Positions 46,838-55,882 of a stretch of DNA of 64,000 bases are shown here, piece after piece (within the stretch, counting starts at the first letter, position 1; every line of letters begins with the position of its first letter). This stretch comes from Tersicoccus sp. Bi-70 (GTDB taxonomy: Bacteria; Actinomycetota; Actinomycetes; Actinomycetales; Micrococcaceae), in NCBI RefSeq assembly GCF_001968825.1, contig NZ_MIEU01000010.1:372001-436000 (forward strand). Reading direction: 5' to 3'. The position numbers were made by a program, and so were the translations under genes. The notes below the pieces were generated by a model that was not told the origin of the DNA, ran no database searches, and worked only from the letters and a program-made list of their open reading frames with translations.

Positions 46838-48379
46838 TCAGGCGAGTTCGAAGGTGACGCTGCGCCGTCGGATGTCCGCCGAGGTCAACCGGGCGCGGAC
46901 CGTCGAACCGGTGGTCATCGTCCCGGTGCAGCGCGCGCTCACGACCGGTTCGAGCACCTGGATGGTGCCGCTGGGCGGCTTGCCGTTCCCGTTCGACCCG
47001 TTCCCGTTCGACCCGTTGCCGCTGCTGCTCGAGCCATTGCCACCGCCATTGCCGTTCGCGTGGCCGTTCGCGGATCCGTTGCCGGTGCCGTCCTCCGTGC
47101 CGACGAGCACGACGGCGTCGAACACCTGACCGACGTGGGCCGCGAGCACGGCGGCCTCCACGGCGTCGAGCGCGGACCGGTCGAGTTCACCGGCACGCCG
47201 GTCGGAGTCGCGCATCAGGTCCGGGAGCTCGGGCAGCGCCCGCCGGACATCCTCGGGAACCTCACGACCCTCGACGAGGGCGAGGCAGGTGGGCAGGACG
47301 AACCGGTCGACCAGGCGGCGCAGGGGAGCGGTGGTGTGGGCGTAGGGGGCAGCGACGGCGGACTGCTCGGGGTCGGCGGGAGGGGCACCGTCGAAGGCGG
47401 TGTAGCCGGCGCCGCGGAAGAGGGAGGTCGCCGCGTGAAGCAGGGCGAGGTGCGCGGGCCGGTCCGGGTGCAGGCTGCGCAGGAACTCGCCGTAGGTGGT
47501 CTCGGCCGGCCAGGGGTGACCCAGGGCCCGGGCCTGCTCGCGGTAGCGGTCGATCGACCCCGGGTCCGGCGCGGGCATGGTCCGCAGCACGCCGAGCCCG
47601 CCGTCGAGCATGATCCGGGCGGCGCTCATCCCGGTGAGCAGGGAGATCTGGGCGTTGGCGTCCTCGATCGGCCGCGCCGGCCGGTTCTGCAGGGCGTACC
47701 CGCCGTCGGAGCGGACGATCTGCTGCTCGGGCAGATTGAGGCTGGCCCCGCCGCGCAGCCGCTCCTGCTCGACGCGGAGCAGGCCGACCTCGCGCAACAG
47801 CACGAGGACGTCGTCCGCGGTCCCGTCGTCGAGGCTGCGCTGGACCGTCTCGTAATCCAGGCGGGCGCGGCTGCGCACGCTCGCGCGGGTCAGATCGGTG
47901 CGGGTGACGGCGCCGTCGGCGTCGAGGCGGTGCGTGAAGAGGTAGGCGCCGCGGACCTGTCCGGGCAGCAGCGACGCGGCGTCCTCACTGATGGCGGCGG
48001 GGTGCAGCGGAATGCGGCCGTCGGGGGCGTAGAAGGTCTGACCGCGTTGGCGGGTGGCCTCGTCGAGCGCGCCGCCGAGGGGCACGAAGGCCGGCAGGTC
48101 GGCGATGGCGTAGCGGACGATGTAGCCGCCCGGCGCCCGCTCGATGTGCAGGGCCTGATCGAGGTCCAGGCTGCCCGGCGGGTCGATCGTCAGGAACGGG
48201 AGGTCGGTGGCGTCGTCGTCCGGCAATCGGTAGTCGCGGATGACGGCGGCGGTCTCGGCGAGGACCGGCGGAGGGAATTCCGCGGGCACGCCCGTGGCGT
48301 CACGCAGCGCCGCGAGGGACTCGGCCAGCTCCTGCTGGGCGTCCTCGGGACGGATCCAGGGGATCGTGTGCGCCGCCAC
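46838..48379 (-). CDS. RNB-domain ribonuclease
   Basis: Exoribonuclease of the RNase II/R catalytic family, 513 residues. The active-site segment is LTIDPPGSLDLDQALHIER, with aspartates for two metal ions, followed by YAIADLPAFVPLGGALDEATRQRG and YAPDGRIPLHP. Later APYAHTTAPLRRLVDRF is conserved in RNB proteins. A Gly/Asn/Ser-rich insert (about 445-485) interrupts the C-terminal region before a beta segment. Typical cold-shock domains are absent, as in the short actinobacterial RNB proteins. A GTG start is used. Confidence 0.92.
   Translation of the reverse strand: MAAHTIPWIRPEDAQQELAESLAALRDATGVPAEFPPPVLAETAAVIRDYRLPDDDATDLPFLTIDPPGSLDLDQALHIERAPGGYIVRYAIADLPAFVPLGGALDEATRQRGQTFYAPDGRIPLHPAAISEDAASLLPGQVRGAYLFTHRLDADGAVTRTDLTRASVRSRARLDYETVQRSLDDGTADDVLVLLREVGLLRVEQERLRGGASLNLPEQQIVRSDGGYALQNRPARPIEDANAQISLLTGMSAARIMLDGGLGVLRTMPAPDPGSIDRYREQARALGHPWPAETTYGEFLRSLHPDRPAHLALLHAATSLFRGAGYTAFDGAPPADPEQSAVAAPYAHTTAPLRRLVDRFVLPTCLALVEGREVPEDVRRALPELPDLMRDSDRRAGELDRSALDAVEAAVLAAHVGQVFDAVVLVGTEDGTGNGSANGHANGNGGGNGSSSSGNGSNGNGSNGNGKPPSGTIQVLEPVVSARCTGTMTTGSTVRARLTSADIRRRSVTFELA
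46977..47090 (-). repeat. Low-complexity Gly/Asn/Ser-coding repeat in the RNB gene
   Basis: Within the RNB gene the DNA repeats short units (GTTCCCGTTCGACCC occurs twice in tandem, then degenerate copies), encoding alternating Gly-Asn/Gly-Ser residues. It forms a flexible loop in the protein and may vary in length between strains. Confidence 0.7.
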
Positions 48380-48423
48380 ACCGCGTCCCTAGGTCAGGAC
48401 CGCGACGGCCGCGTCGGTGGGCG

Positions 48424-48651
48424 TCACAGGAGGGCGCCGAAGCCGACCCGGCGCTGCTCCTCCGTACCGACCTCCACGTAGGCGAGCACACCGCTGGGGA
48501 CGATGATCTGCCGGCCCTTGGTGTCGGACAGGGAGAGGACGGTGCCCTTCGCGATGCTCTCGGCCACGGCCGCCGTCACCGCCTCCGCGGTCTGGTCGGA
48601 CTCGAACACGATCTCCCGGCCCACATTCTGGATGCCGATCTTGATCTCCAT
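48424..48651 (-). CDS. DUF3107 family protein
   Basis: A 75-residue conserved actinobacterial protein (MEIKIGIQNVGREIVFESDQ, then KGRQIIVPSGVLAYVEVG). It belongs to DUF3107, a beta/alpha protein usually next to a TetR regulator and helicase genes, as here. The ATG at 48651 follows GGAG about seven bases upstream. The function is unknown. Confidence 0.93.
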   Translation of the reverse strand: MEIKIGIQNVGREIVFESDQTAEAVTAAVAESIAKGTVLSLSDTKGRQIIVPSGVLAYVEVGTEEQRRVGFGALL

Positions 48652-48742
48652 GCCGGGGACTCCTCACACTCGTGAACGGTGGTCGCCGCGCCCGGGCCGT
48701 GAAGCGATCACCGGTGAGCCGGGCGGGCACATCCAGATCAGT

Positions 48743-49393
48743 CTAGGGGTGCGTCACGTCACCGGTCGGATCGTCCGCTCTGCGCTGAAACCCGCCGATC
48801 CCGCGCCAGGCCAGGCGGGAGATGAGGTCCACGGCCGTGGCCTGGTCGATGCCGCCGGTCTGCACCCAGTAGCGGGCGCTGACCTGCGCGAGACCGGTGA
48901 GAGTGCGCCCGAGCATGACGGCCTGGTCCAGCGGCAGGTCGGTGTCCTCGACGATCACGCGGCCGACGGCTTCGGCGTACGCCCGGTGGAACTCCTCGAG
49001 CCGGGCGGCGACAGCGGTGTCGTTGAGCAGGTCGGACTCGAAGACGAGCCGGTGGGCCTGGTCGTCGCGGGCGACGAACTCGTAGTAGGCGGCGATGCTG
49101 TTGCGGACGCGCTCGCCGTTGGTGTCCGCGGTGGTCAGCGCGCGCTTGAGCTGACCGGTGAGCCGGGCGAGGTGTTCGTCGAGCAGGGCCAGGTACAGCT
49201 CGTGCTTGCCGGGGAAGTGCTGGTAGAGCACGGGCTTGCTCACGTGCGCGGTGACCGCGATCTCGTCCATCGCGGCGGCGTGGTAACCGTTGGTGACGAA
49301 GACGTGGTGGGCGGCGGCGAGGAGCTGCCGGCGGCGTTCCTCGCGCGGCAGGCGGGCGCTGCGCCCGGGGGAAGCGGGGGAGTTCGATGCCAT
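48743..49393 (-). CDS. TetR-family transcriptional regulator
   Basis: A 216-residue repressor-type regulator. The HTH is at residues about 18-62 (RRRQLLAAAHHVFVTNGYHAAAMDEIAVTAHVSKPVLYQHF). The C-terminal helical domain is ligand-binding. The ATG at 49393 is chosen because the protein then begins just before the HTH; 49459 would add a charged extension. It is adjacent to DUF3107 on the same strand, a conserved pair. Ligand and targets are unknown. Confidence 0.9.
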   Translation of the reverse strand: MASNSPASPGRSARLPREERRRQLLAAAHHVFVTNGYHAAAMDEIAVTAHVSKPVLYQHFPGKHELYLALLDEHLARLTGQLKRALTTADTNGERVRNSIAAYYEFVARDDQAHRLVFESDLLNDTAVAARLEEFHRAYAEAVGRVIVEDTDLPLDQAVMLGRTLTGLAQVSARYWVQTGGIDQATAVDLISRLAWRGIGGFQRRADDPTGDVTHP

Positions 49394-49555
49394 GGTCTGC
49401 TCGCACTCCTCTCCCGGATGACGACCGACGGCCCGGGCGTCTTCGGGAGCCAGCGACATCCGGGTCCGGTCAGCTTACCGCCGGGTAGCGTTCAGGGACA
49501 CCGGTCCACCCGACCGAGCGCGGCGCGCTGCCGAGGACGGCGGTGGGGAGAGACG

Positions 49556-50986
49556 TCAGGGACGGAACGGGCAGCTGGGCCCGTCGGCCTGGGGGTCCGC
49601 GTCGATGACCGGTGCCGTGGTGAACGCGTCCAGGGACGGGTTCGCGTCGTCCGTGCCCGTGGCCTGCTGCGGCAGGGCGGTGGGGTGCACGGCGGGAACG
49701 CTGACGTCGGTCGCCGCGGTGGCGGGCTGCTTCGCGCCGCGGGCGACCGGCTCGATGCCGTAGACCGCGCGCAGACCCTCGATGTAGGTGTCCTGCTCGC
49801 CGCGAGCGGCCATCTCCTTGGCGCGCACCGTGGGCACGTGCAGCAGCGACTTGACCATGCGCCGCATCGCGAACTCGACCTCCTCGGCGGCGGCGGTGCA
49901 GCCGTGCTGGGCGCGCACGCGCTCGAGCTCGGTCTCCAGGACGTCCATGGTGTGCCGGCGCAGGGCCACGATGGCGCCGTCGACGTCGCGGGCGGCCTGC
50001 TTGTCGTGGAAGTCCTGGGCGGCGCGGGAGACGATGTCCATGGCCTGCAGCACCGGCAGGGTGGCCTCGCTCGGAGCGGCCATCCGGACGGATTCGAGGG
50101 TGATCAGTTCGACACCGGGGAGGTCGGCGACCTCGGGCTCGAAGTCGCGGGAGAGGGCCAGATCGACGACGGTCACCTGGTGTCCCTCGGGCAGGGCAGC
50201 GGCGAACTGCTCAGGGGTGACGCGGTGGCGGGATCCACTGCAGCCGACGATGACGGCGGCGTCGGCGATCGCGTCGCGCAGTCCCGCGGCGTCGACGGCG
50301 GTTCCGCCACGCTTGGCGACGAAGGCAGGGGCCCGGCCCGAACCGGAGTACACCCGGATGTCGGTGCAGCCGCGTTCGCGCAGCGAGGCGACGGTGGCGC
50401 CGGCGTAGGCGCCCGTGCCGATGACCAGGGCGGTGGCGCCGGCGAGCGGAGCGCTGGCGATGTCCGCGGCCAGGTCGAGAGCGACCGAGACGATGGAGCG
50501 GCCGCGAGCGCCGAGCGTGGTGGAGGAACCGACGTCCTTGCCGGTGCGTGCCGCGGTCTCGAAGAGACGGATCAGTGAGCCGGTGGCGTGGTGCTTCGCC
50601 TGGGCGGAGCCGAGTGCCCGGCGGGCCTGACCGGCGATCTCGCGTTCGCCGATGACGGCGGAGTCCAGGCCGGCGACGACCGCGAAGAGGTGTTCGGCCA
50701 CGGTGCGCCCGCTCAGCACGCGGAAGGCGGCGCGAGCGGTGTCGGAACCGACCGGGGCGTCCTCGACCACGGAGGCGACGACGGTCTCGCGCACGGCGTC
50801 CGGATCGGCGTCCTGATCCACGTCGAGGTAGAGCTCGAAGCGGTTGCAGGTGGCGAGGGAGACGATGCCGTTGATGTCGGCATCCGCGAGGAGGCGGGCG
50901 GGCAGCCCGCCATGACCCTCGCTCAGGCGGGCGATGGTCTCGAGATCCTGATCCGCGTGTGACGCGACCAATGAGAGAAGAGGCAC
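49556..50986 (-). CDS. hemA: Glutamyl-tRNA reductase
   Basis: First committed enzyme of haem synthesis by the C5 route, reducing Glu-tRNA to glutamate-1-semialdehyde with NADPH. The 476-residue protein has catalytic Cys47 in LATCNRFELY, then VVAGLDSAVIGEREIAGQ, the NADPH-binding loop VIGTGAYAGATVA, and a C-terminal dimerisation domain. The GTG at 50986 has GGAGGGG just upstream. The protein ends GPSCPFRP, a Cys-Pro pair resembling a haem regulatory motif. It faces away from the other hem genes, with the DUF222 HNH gene between. Confidence 0.94.
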   Translation of the reverse strand: MPLLSLVASHADQDLETIARLSEGHGGLPARLLADADINGIVSLATCNRFELYLDVDQDADPDAVRETVVASVVEDAPVGSDTARAAFRVLSGRTVAEHLFAVVAGLDSAVIGEREIAGQARRALGSAQAKHHATGSLIRLFETAARTGKDVGSSTTLGARGRSIVSVALDLAADIASAPLAGATALVIGTGAYAGATVASLRERGCTDIRVYSGSGRAPAFVAKRGGTAVDAAGLRDAIADAAVIVGCSGSRHRVTPEQFAAALPEGHQVTVVDLALSRDFEPEVADLPGVELITLESVRMAAPSEATLPVLQAMDIVSRAAQDFHDKQAARDVDGAIVALRRHTMDVLETELERVRAQHGCTAAAEEVEFAMRRMVKSLLHVPTVRAKEMAARGEQDTYIEGLRAVYGIEPVARGAKQPATAATDVSVPAVHPTALPQQATGTDDANPSLDAFTTAPVIDADPQADGPSCPFRP

Positions 50987-51058
50987 AACCCCTCCATGGT
51001 AGCGGCTCGGATCGGCGTGAGGCGGTGGACGTGATGGGGATGACATCGGCGGATGTCC

Positions 51059-52864
51059 TCAGAACGGCGGGGGCTCCGGCGTCGTGAGCAGGCGTCGTCC
51101 GGTGGGCGACGTCCAGATCAGCCGGTCGGCTCCCGGCGACTCGGTCGGCGAGGTCTCCGCCGTCACCGACCAGGCCGAGTGGTGCTTGAGCACGTGGTGT
51201 CGCCGGCAGAGGTGGGCCAGGTTCGCCGGCTCGCTCAGGCCACCGTCCGCCCAGGGCACGACGTGATCGATGTCGCAGGTCTCCGCGGATCGGCGGCACC
51301 CGGGGAACCGACAGGTGCCGTCCCGGACCGCCAGTGCCCGGCGCAGCCGATCCGGGATGCGGTACAGCTGTCCGTCCGTGAGGACGACGGGGATGACCGC
51401 GACCTCGCCCGTTATGGCCCTCTCGGGTGGAGTCGGCGGCAGTGGCCCGGCCCTGAAGGCCGCGTGCGCAGGTGGGCAGGACGGCGTCGGTCGATCGGAG
51501 GTGCCGGTCGTATCCGCTGGTGCAGGCGGTGCAGACGTCGCGGGTGCGTGGGAGGTTCCCGGGGGGCCGGATGACGCGGGCTGACCCGGGACCGTCGGTG
51601 GAACTGACCACGCAGGAGAACCCGGTGGGGAGGAGGCCGTCGGGTCACACGAGGTCGCCATGGGGGGAGCGTCGTCGGGGTGGTCGGGCGCGCTCGCGTG
51701 CGTCGTGACGCCCAGCAGGAAGCACGTCGCGGCTGCCGCGAGTCGGCGGGCGTCGGCCGCTCCGATGGGTCCGAAGGCGCCGAGGACGGCAGGATCGTCC
51801 CCGCCGAGCAGGGTGGTGGCCGGCATGGTGAGCAGCAGGCGAGAGGCCGGCGCGGTGGTGACGGGCGACCCGGGATTCGACTCGAGGCCTCCGGCCTCGG
51901 ACATCAGATCGGCCAGTACGTCGGCGCGCAGCTGGGTGAGCGTGCGCGTCGTCGTCGTGGTCGACGCCGTCGGAGGGACATCGACGGCGTCGCTCGCGCG
52001 CGGCCCATCGACCTGCTGCAGCGTGCGTGCCAGGGCGCTCAGTCGCGCGTCGATGCCGACGGCGATCGCGGCCGGCAGCAGTGCCGCCAGGCGGGCCATG
52101 CCGTCGCGGTCCGGCGTGACCCGGACGTACCGGTCGGCCATGGCGGCCTCGTGCCGGTCGTGGAAGGACCTCGGATGGCACTGGTCGCGCAGCCTGCGGG
52201 CGCGCGCCTTCAACGACTCCGGGCGGCATCCGGCCACCGCGTGGCTCAGCAGGACCGTCTCGGTCAGCTCGATGGCCCGATCGATGACCGCGATCTGCTC
52301 CGGGTCCACGGCGCCCGTCCGGACCTCGACGTACTCGGCTGCCTCGGTGGCGATGAATCCGGCTGCGGCGCCCGTGATGAGGCCGGCACGCAGGGCGGCG
52401 TCGGCGGCGGGCAGGTGATCGGTGAGGACGTCGGCCCTGACCACCAGGCGGTGGGCCGCGTCCTCACCGATGTGGAGGGCGCCGGCGATCTCCGCGACGG
52501 CACTCCGGTCTCTGACGGCGAGCCGTTCGGCGCGGGAGAGCCCGAGACTCTCGTCGACCGGGTGGGCATCGACCCAGTGTTCGTGCTCGGCCGCGGCGAG
52601 CGCCATGGTCGACCGGATCACCCGATGTTTCGTCCAGGCGAGCCACGATTCCAGCCGCCGCACCTCCTCGAGTGCGGCCACCGCCGCGTCGGAGTCCGGC
52701 AGCGCGTCGGGGTCCTGCAGCCGTGCGACCGCCTCGGTAACGACGAACGGAGGCGGCGCCTCGCCAGGAGTGCCGGGTGCAGGCCCGGATGCCCGGCCGG
52801 GAGCGGAAGCACGCGACAGAAAGGGCAACAGCTCGCCCTGTGCCGGATCCCGTGGTGCCTCCAT
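51059..52864 (-). CDS. DUF222 HNH endonuclease-domain protein
   Basis: A 601-residue member of the actinobacterial 13E12-repeat family: an N-terminal DUF222 helical domain and a C-terminal HNH nuclease. The HNH part is CRFPGCRRSAETCDIDHVVPW, with zinc cysteines, DIDH and late LCRRHHVLKHH. A long Pro/Ser/Thr-rich linker (about 420-500) separates the domains. These genes are multicopy in actinobacteria and of unknown function. It is inserted between hemA and hemE, which are usually close in Micrococcaceae. The ATG at 52864 is preceded by GTGGGG. Confidence 0.9.
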   Translation of the reverse strand: MEAPRDPAQGELLPFLSRASAPGRASGPAPGTPGEAPPPFVVTEAVARLQDPDALPDSDAAVAALEEVRRLESWLAWTKHRVIRSTMALAAAEHEHWVDAHPVDESLGLSRAERLAVRDRSAVAEIAGALHIGEDAAHRLVVRADVLTDHLPAADAALRAGLITGAAAGFIATEAAEYVEVRTGAVDPEQIAVIDRAIELTETVLLSHAVAGCRPESLKARARRLRDQCHPRSFHDRHEAAMADRYVRVTPDRDGMARLAALLPAAIAVGIDARLSALARTLQQVDGPRASDAVDVPPTASTTTTTRTLTQLRADVLADLMSEAGGLESNPGSPVTTAPASRLLLTMPATTLLGGDDPAVLGAFGPIGAADARRLAAAATCFLLGVTTHASAPDHPDDAPPMATSCDPTASSPPGSPAWSVPPTVPGQPASSGPPGTSHAPATSAPPAPADTTGTSDRPTPSCPPAHAAFRAGPLPPTPPERAITGEVAVIPVVLTDGQLYRIPDRLRRALAVRDGTCRFPGCRRSAETCDIDHVVPWADGGLSEPANLAHLCRRHHVLKHHSAWSVTAETSPTESPGADRLIWTSPTGRRLLTTPEPPPF

Positions 52865-52979
52865 GACCCCACTACACCAGCCACCACCCACAGAACTCGC
52901 TGGAGCGGGCACCCTGTGGACAACCCGGCTACGCGGCGATACCGGACTCCCCACGACTGCGATCTGGTAGACCATCCGC

Positions 52980-53186
52980 ATGAGCAAGGTCCGCCCGCGG
53001 CACGTCGTCGGAACTCTCGCAATCGTCGTCCTGGCCGTCGGCGGCAGCCTCTGGGTGCATTCGGTCTTCCCGCTGGTCGCCGTCGGCACGTCGCTCGCGC
53101 TCTCGGCTCTTCTCGCGGCGGTTCAGCGTCGCGACGAGAAGCGGTTCCCCGCCCGGGATGACCCGCTCGACCGCCGGGACAGCTGA
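52980..53186 (+). CDS. Small two-helix membrane protein (hypothetical)
   Basis: A 68-residue protein with a basic start (MSKVRPRHVV), two hydrophobic helices (about 11-26 and 29-47) and a charged tail. It resembles small membrane proteins found near hem genes in actinobacteria, but no family is assigned. The ribosome site is weak. It lies 57 bp before hemE on the same strand. Confidence 0.55.
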   Translation: MSKVRPRHVVGTLAIVVLAVGGSLWVHSVFPLVAVGTSLALSALLAAVQRRDEKRFPARDDPLDRRDS

Positions 53187-53243
53187 CCCTCCCCGCGCCC
53201 CCGGTTCGCCCCGGCACCCGCCCGGCAGGCACAATCGGAGACC

Positions 53244-54323
53244 ATGAGCACCGCAGCCGTCCCCGCCCTGCCCGCCGAGCATCCGCTGACGGACGGCCGG
53301 ACCGCCGACAGCCCCCTGCTGCGTGCCCTGCGCGGTGAACGGACCGGGTCCCGTGCCGTCTGGTTCATGCGTCAGGCCGGCCGCTCCCTGCCCGAGTACC
53401 GAGCCGCGCGCGAGGGCATCGGGATGCTCGAGTCCTGCCTGCGCCCCGACCTCGCCGCCGAGATCACCCTGCAACCGGTGCGCCGCCACCAGGTGGACGC
53501 CGCCATCTTCTTCTCCGACATCGTCGTACCCCTCCGGCTGGCCGGGGTCGACGTCGACATCGTCGCAGGCAAGGGCCCGGTGCTCGGCGCCCCCGTGCGC
53601 ACCCCCGCCGACGTCGCCGCCCTTCCCTCGCTGGACGACGTCGACTTCACCGCCATCCGGGAGGCGGTCGCCCTGACCGTCGCCCAGCTGGGCACCACCC
53701 CGCTGATCGGCTTCGCCGGTGCCCCCTTCACCCTCGCGGCCTACATGGTCGAGGGCGGCCCGTCCCGCGACCACCTGGGTCCGCGCACGCTGATGCACGC
53801 CGACCCCGGGACCTGGCGCGCCCTGACCTCCTGGGCCGCCGACCTCTCCGGTGCCTTCCTCCGCGCCCAGATCGAGGCCGGTGCCTCCGCCTGCCAGCTC
53901 TTCGACTCCTGGGCCGGCTCCCTCTCCGCCGCCGACTACGAGGCCCACGCCGCCCCGGCCTCCACCCGCGCCTTCGACCACGTCGCGGACCTGCCCGTGC
54001 CCCGCATCCACTTCGGCACCGGCACCAGTGAACTGCTCCCGGCCATGCACGCCGCCGGGGCCACCGCCGTCGGCGTCGACTACCGGCTGCCGCTCGACGA
54101 GGCCTCCCGCCGGCTCGGCGGGAACGTGCCCCTGCAGGGCAACATCGACCCCGCCCTGCTTGCCGCCCCGTGGGAGGTGCTCGAGCAGCACGTGCGCGAC
54201 GTGCTGCGCCGTGGCGAGTCCGCCCCCGGCCACGTCGTCAACCTCGGCCACGGCGTCCCGCCCACGACCGACCCGGAGGTGCTGACCCGGATCGTCGAGC
54301 TCGTCCACGAGGTGCCCCAGTGA
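53244..54323 (+). CDS. hemE: Uroporphyrinogen decarboxylase
   Basis: Converts uroporphyrinogen III to coproporphyrinogen III by four decarboxylations; cytosolic, 359 residues. Signatures are VWFMRQAGRSLPEYR with the invariant Arg residues, FFSDIVVPL, FAGAPFTLAAYMVEGG and FDSWAGSLS. It is the first gene of the overlapping hem operon and overlaps the next start by 4 bases. Confidence 0.97.
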   Translation: MSTAAVPALPAEHPLTDGRTADSPLLRALRGERTGSRAVWFMRQAGRSLPEYRAAREGIGMLESCLRPDLAAEITLQPVRRHQVDAAIFFSDIVVPLRLAGVDVDIVAGKGPVLGAPVRTPADVAALPSLDDVDFTAIREAVALTVAQLGTTPLIGFAGAPFTLAAYMVEGGPSRDHLGPRTLMHADPGTWRALTSWAADLSGAFLRAQIEAGASACQLFDSWAGSLSAADYEAHAAPASTRAFDHVADLPVPRIHFGTGTSELLPAMHAAGATAVGVDYRLPLDEASRRLGGNVPLQGNIDPALLAAPWEVLEQHVRDVLRRGESAPGHVVNLGHGVPPTTDPEVLTRIVELVHEVPQ

Positions 54324-55828
54324 CGGCACCCGACAAGGCGGCGCCTGACAAGACTGAGCAGGACACGACGGAGCAGGACGACGTCGAGCGCACCGCCGTC
54401 GTCGTGATCGGCGCCGGTGTCGCCGGGCTGATCGTCGCTGAGCGCGCGGCCGCCGCAGGCCTGCGCGTCGTCGTGCTCGACGCCGCCGACGTGCCCGGGG
54501 GAAGCGTGGCCCGGCACGAGGTGGCCGGACTCGACCTGGACGCCGGCGCCGAGTCCTTCGCCACGCGCAGCACCGCGGTGGCCGACCTGGCCCGGGACCT
54601 CGGCCTCGGCGGGGAGATCGTCGCGCCGGATCCGGCCGGCGCGTGGATCGCCCACCGGGACGGCACCTGGCCGCTGCCCCGGGCGGGCCTGCTCGGCATC
54701 CCCACCGATCTGGACGATGTCTCCCTGCGCGCCGCGCTCGGCCCCGACGCCCTCGACCGGGCCCGGCACGACGCGACCGACCCGGTGCCCGCCGCGCTCA
54801 CCCCCGGGGCGCCGACGCCGCCGAGCCTCGGCACCGTGGTCCGCACCCGGATGGGGGAGCAGGTCCTCGACCGGCTCGTCCGTCCCGTCGTCTCCGGGGT
54901 TCACGCCGCCGATCCCGACGCGCTGGACGCCCAGGCCGTCGCTCCCGGTCTGCTGGCTGCCCTCGAGGAGACGGGATCGCTGGCCGCCGGCGTCGCCCGG
55001 CTCCGCAGTGCGGCCAAGGCCGGCTCCTCGGTCGGCTCTCTCCGTGGTGGCATGCATCGGCTCGTCGACGCCCTGGTCGACCGCATCGAGGCACAGGGTG
55101 GCGAGGTCCGGCTCGGCCACGCGGTGACCGGGCTGCACCGAGACGACGACGACTGGCACGTGACGACGGGCGCGGGGGGAACGGCAGCCCCCGAGGGAAC
55201 GGCCCGGCTGCGTGCCGACCGGGTGGTGCTCGCCGCCGGCGCCGGTACCGCGGTCCCGCTGCTCACCGGGCTCTTCCCCTCCCTGGCCGACCTGCCCGCC
55301 CCGACCGGAGCCCCCGTCACCCTCGCGACCCTCGTCGTCCGCAGCGACGCGCTCGATGCGCACCCGCGGGGCACCGGTGTGCTCGTCGGCGAGGACGTGC
55401 CCGGCGTCGAGGCGAAGGCCCTGACCCACGCCACCGCCAAGTGGGCGTGGCTGGCCGACGCCGCTGCCGAGACCGCCGGGCCCGGCGTCCACGTCCTCCG
55501 GCTCTCCTACGGGCGGCCCGGCGAGAACGCCGCCCGCTACGCCGACGACGCGCGGGTGCTGGAGGCGGCCCGGCGCGACGCGACCTCTCTGCTGGGGGTC
55601 GAGCTGGGCGAGGTGCTGGACAGCGACGTCGTCCGCTGGCCCGGCGCGCTGCCCGCTGCCGGCCCCGGACACGCCGGCCGGGTCGCCCGCATCCGTACCG
55701 CGGCACGCGGTACCGGGCCCGGGACGGGGACGCTCGCCGTCGTCGGCGGCTGGCTCGCCGGGAATGGTCTCGCGGCCGTGGTCGCGGACAGCCGTGCCCA
55801 GGCCGCGCAGCTCTTCGACAAATTGTAG
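54320..55828 (+). CDS. hemY: Coproporphyrinogen III oxidase (HemY/CgoX, PPO-like)
   Basis: FAD-dependent oxidase of the protoporphyrinogen-oxidase family, 502 residues. In actinobacteria it acts on coproporphyrinogen III in the coproporphyrin-dependent path. The dinucleotide loop is VVVIGAGVAGLIVAERAA, with LDAGAESFATR and SLRGGMHRLVDALV as further marks. The GTG start at 54320 overlaps hemE. Presence of hemQ directly downstream supports the coproporphyrin route over the protoporphyrin route. Confidence 0.92.
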   Translation: MTAPDKAAPDKTEQDTTEQDDVERTAVVVIGAGVAGLIVAERAAAAGLRVVVLDAADVPGGSVARHEVAGLDLDAGAESFATRSTAVADLARDLGLGGEIVAPDPAGAWIAHRDGTWPLPRAGLLGIPTDLDDVSLRAALGPDALDRARHDATDPVPAALTPGAPTPPSLGTVVRTRMGEQVLDRLVRPVVSGVHAADPDALDAQAVAPGLLAALEETGSLAAGVARLRSAAKAGSSVGSLRGGMHRLVDALVDRIEAQGGEVRLGHAVTGLHRDDDDWHVTTGAGGTAAPEGTARLRADRVVLAAGAGTAVPLLTGLFPSLADLPAPTGAPVTLATLVVRSDALDAHPRGTGVLVGEDVPGVEAKALTHATAKWAWLADAAAETAGPGVHVLRLSYGRPGENAARYADDARVLEAARRDATSLLGVELGEVLDSDVVRWPGALPAAGPGHAGRVARIRTAARGTGPGTGTLAVVGGWLAGNGLAAVVADSRAQAAQLFDKL

Positions 55829-55882
55829 AAATCACGTCCGTCCGGTTAGCGTCAGCCGATCGATCGGGGCAGACTGGGAAGC

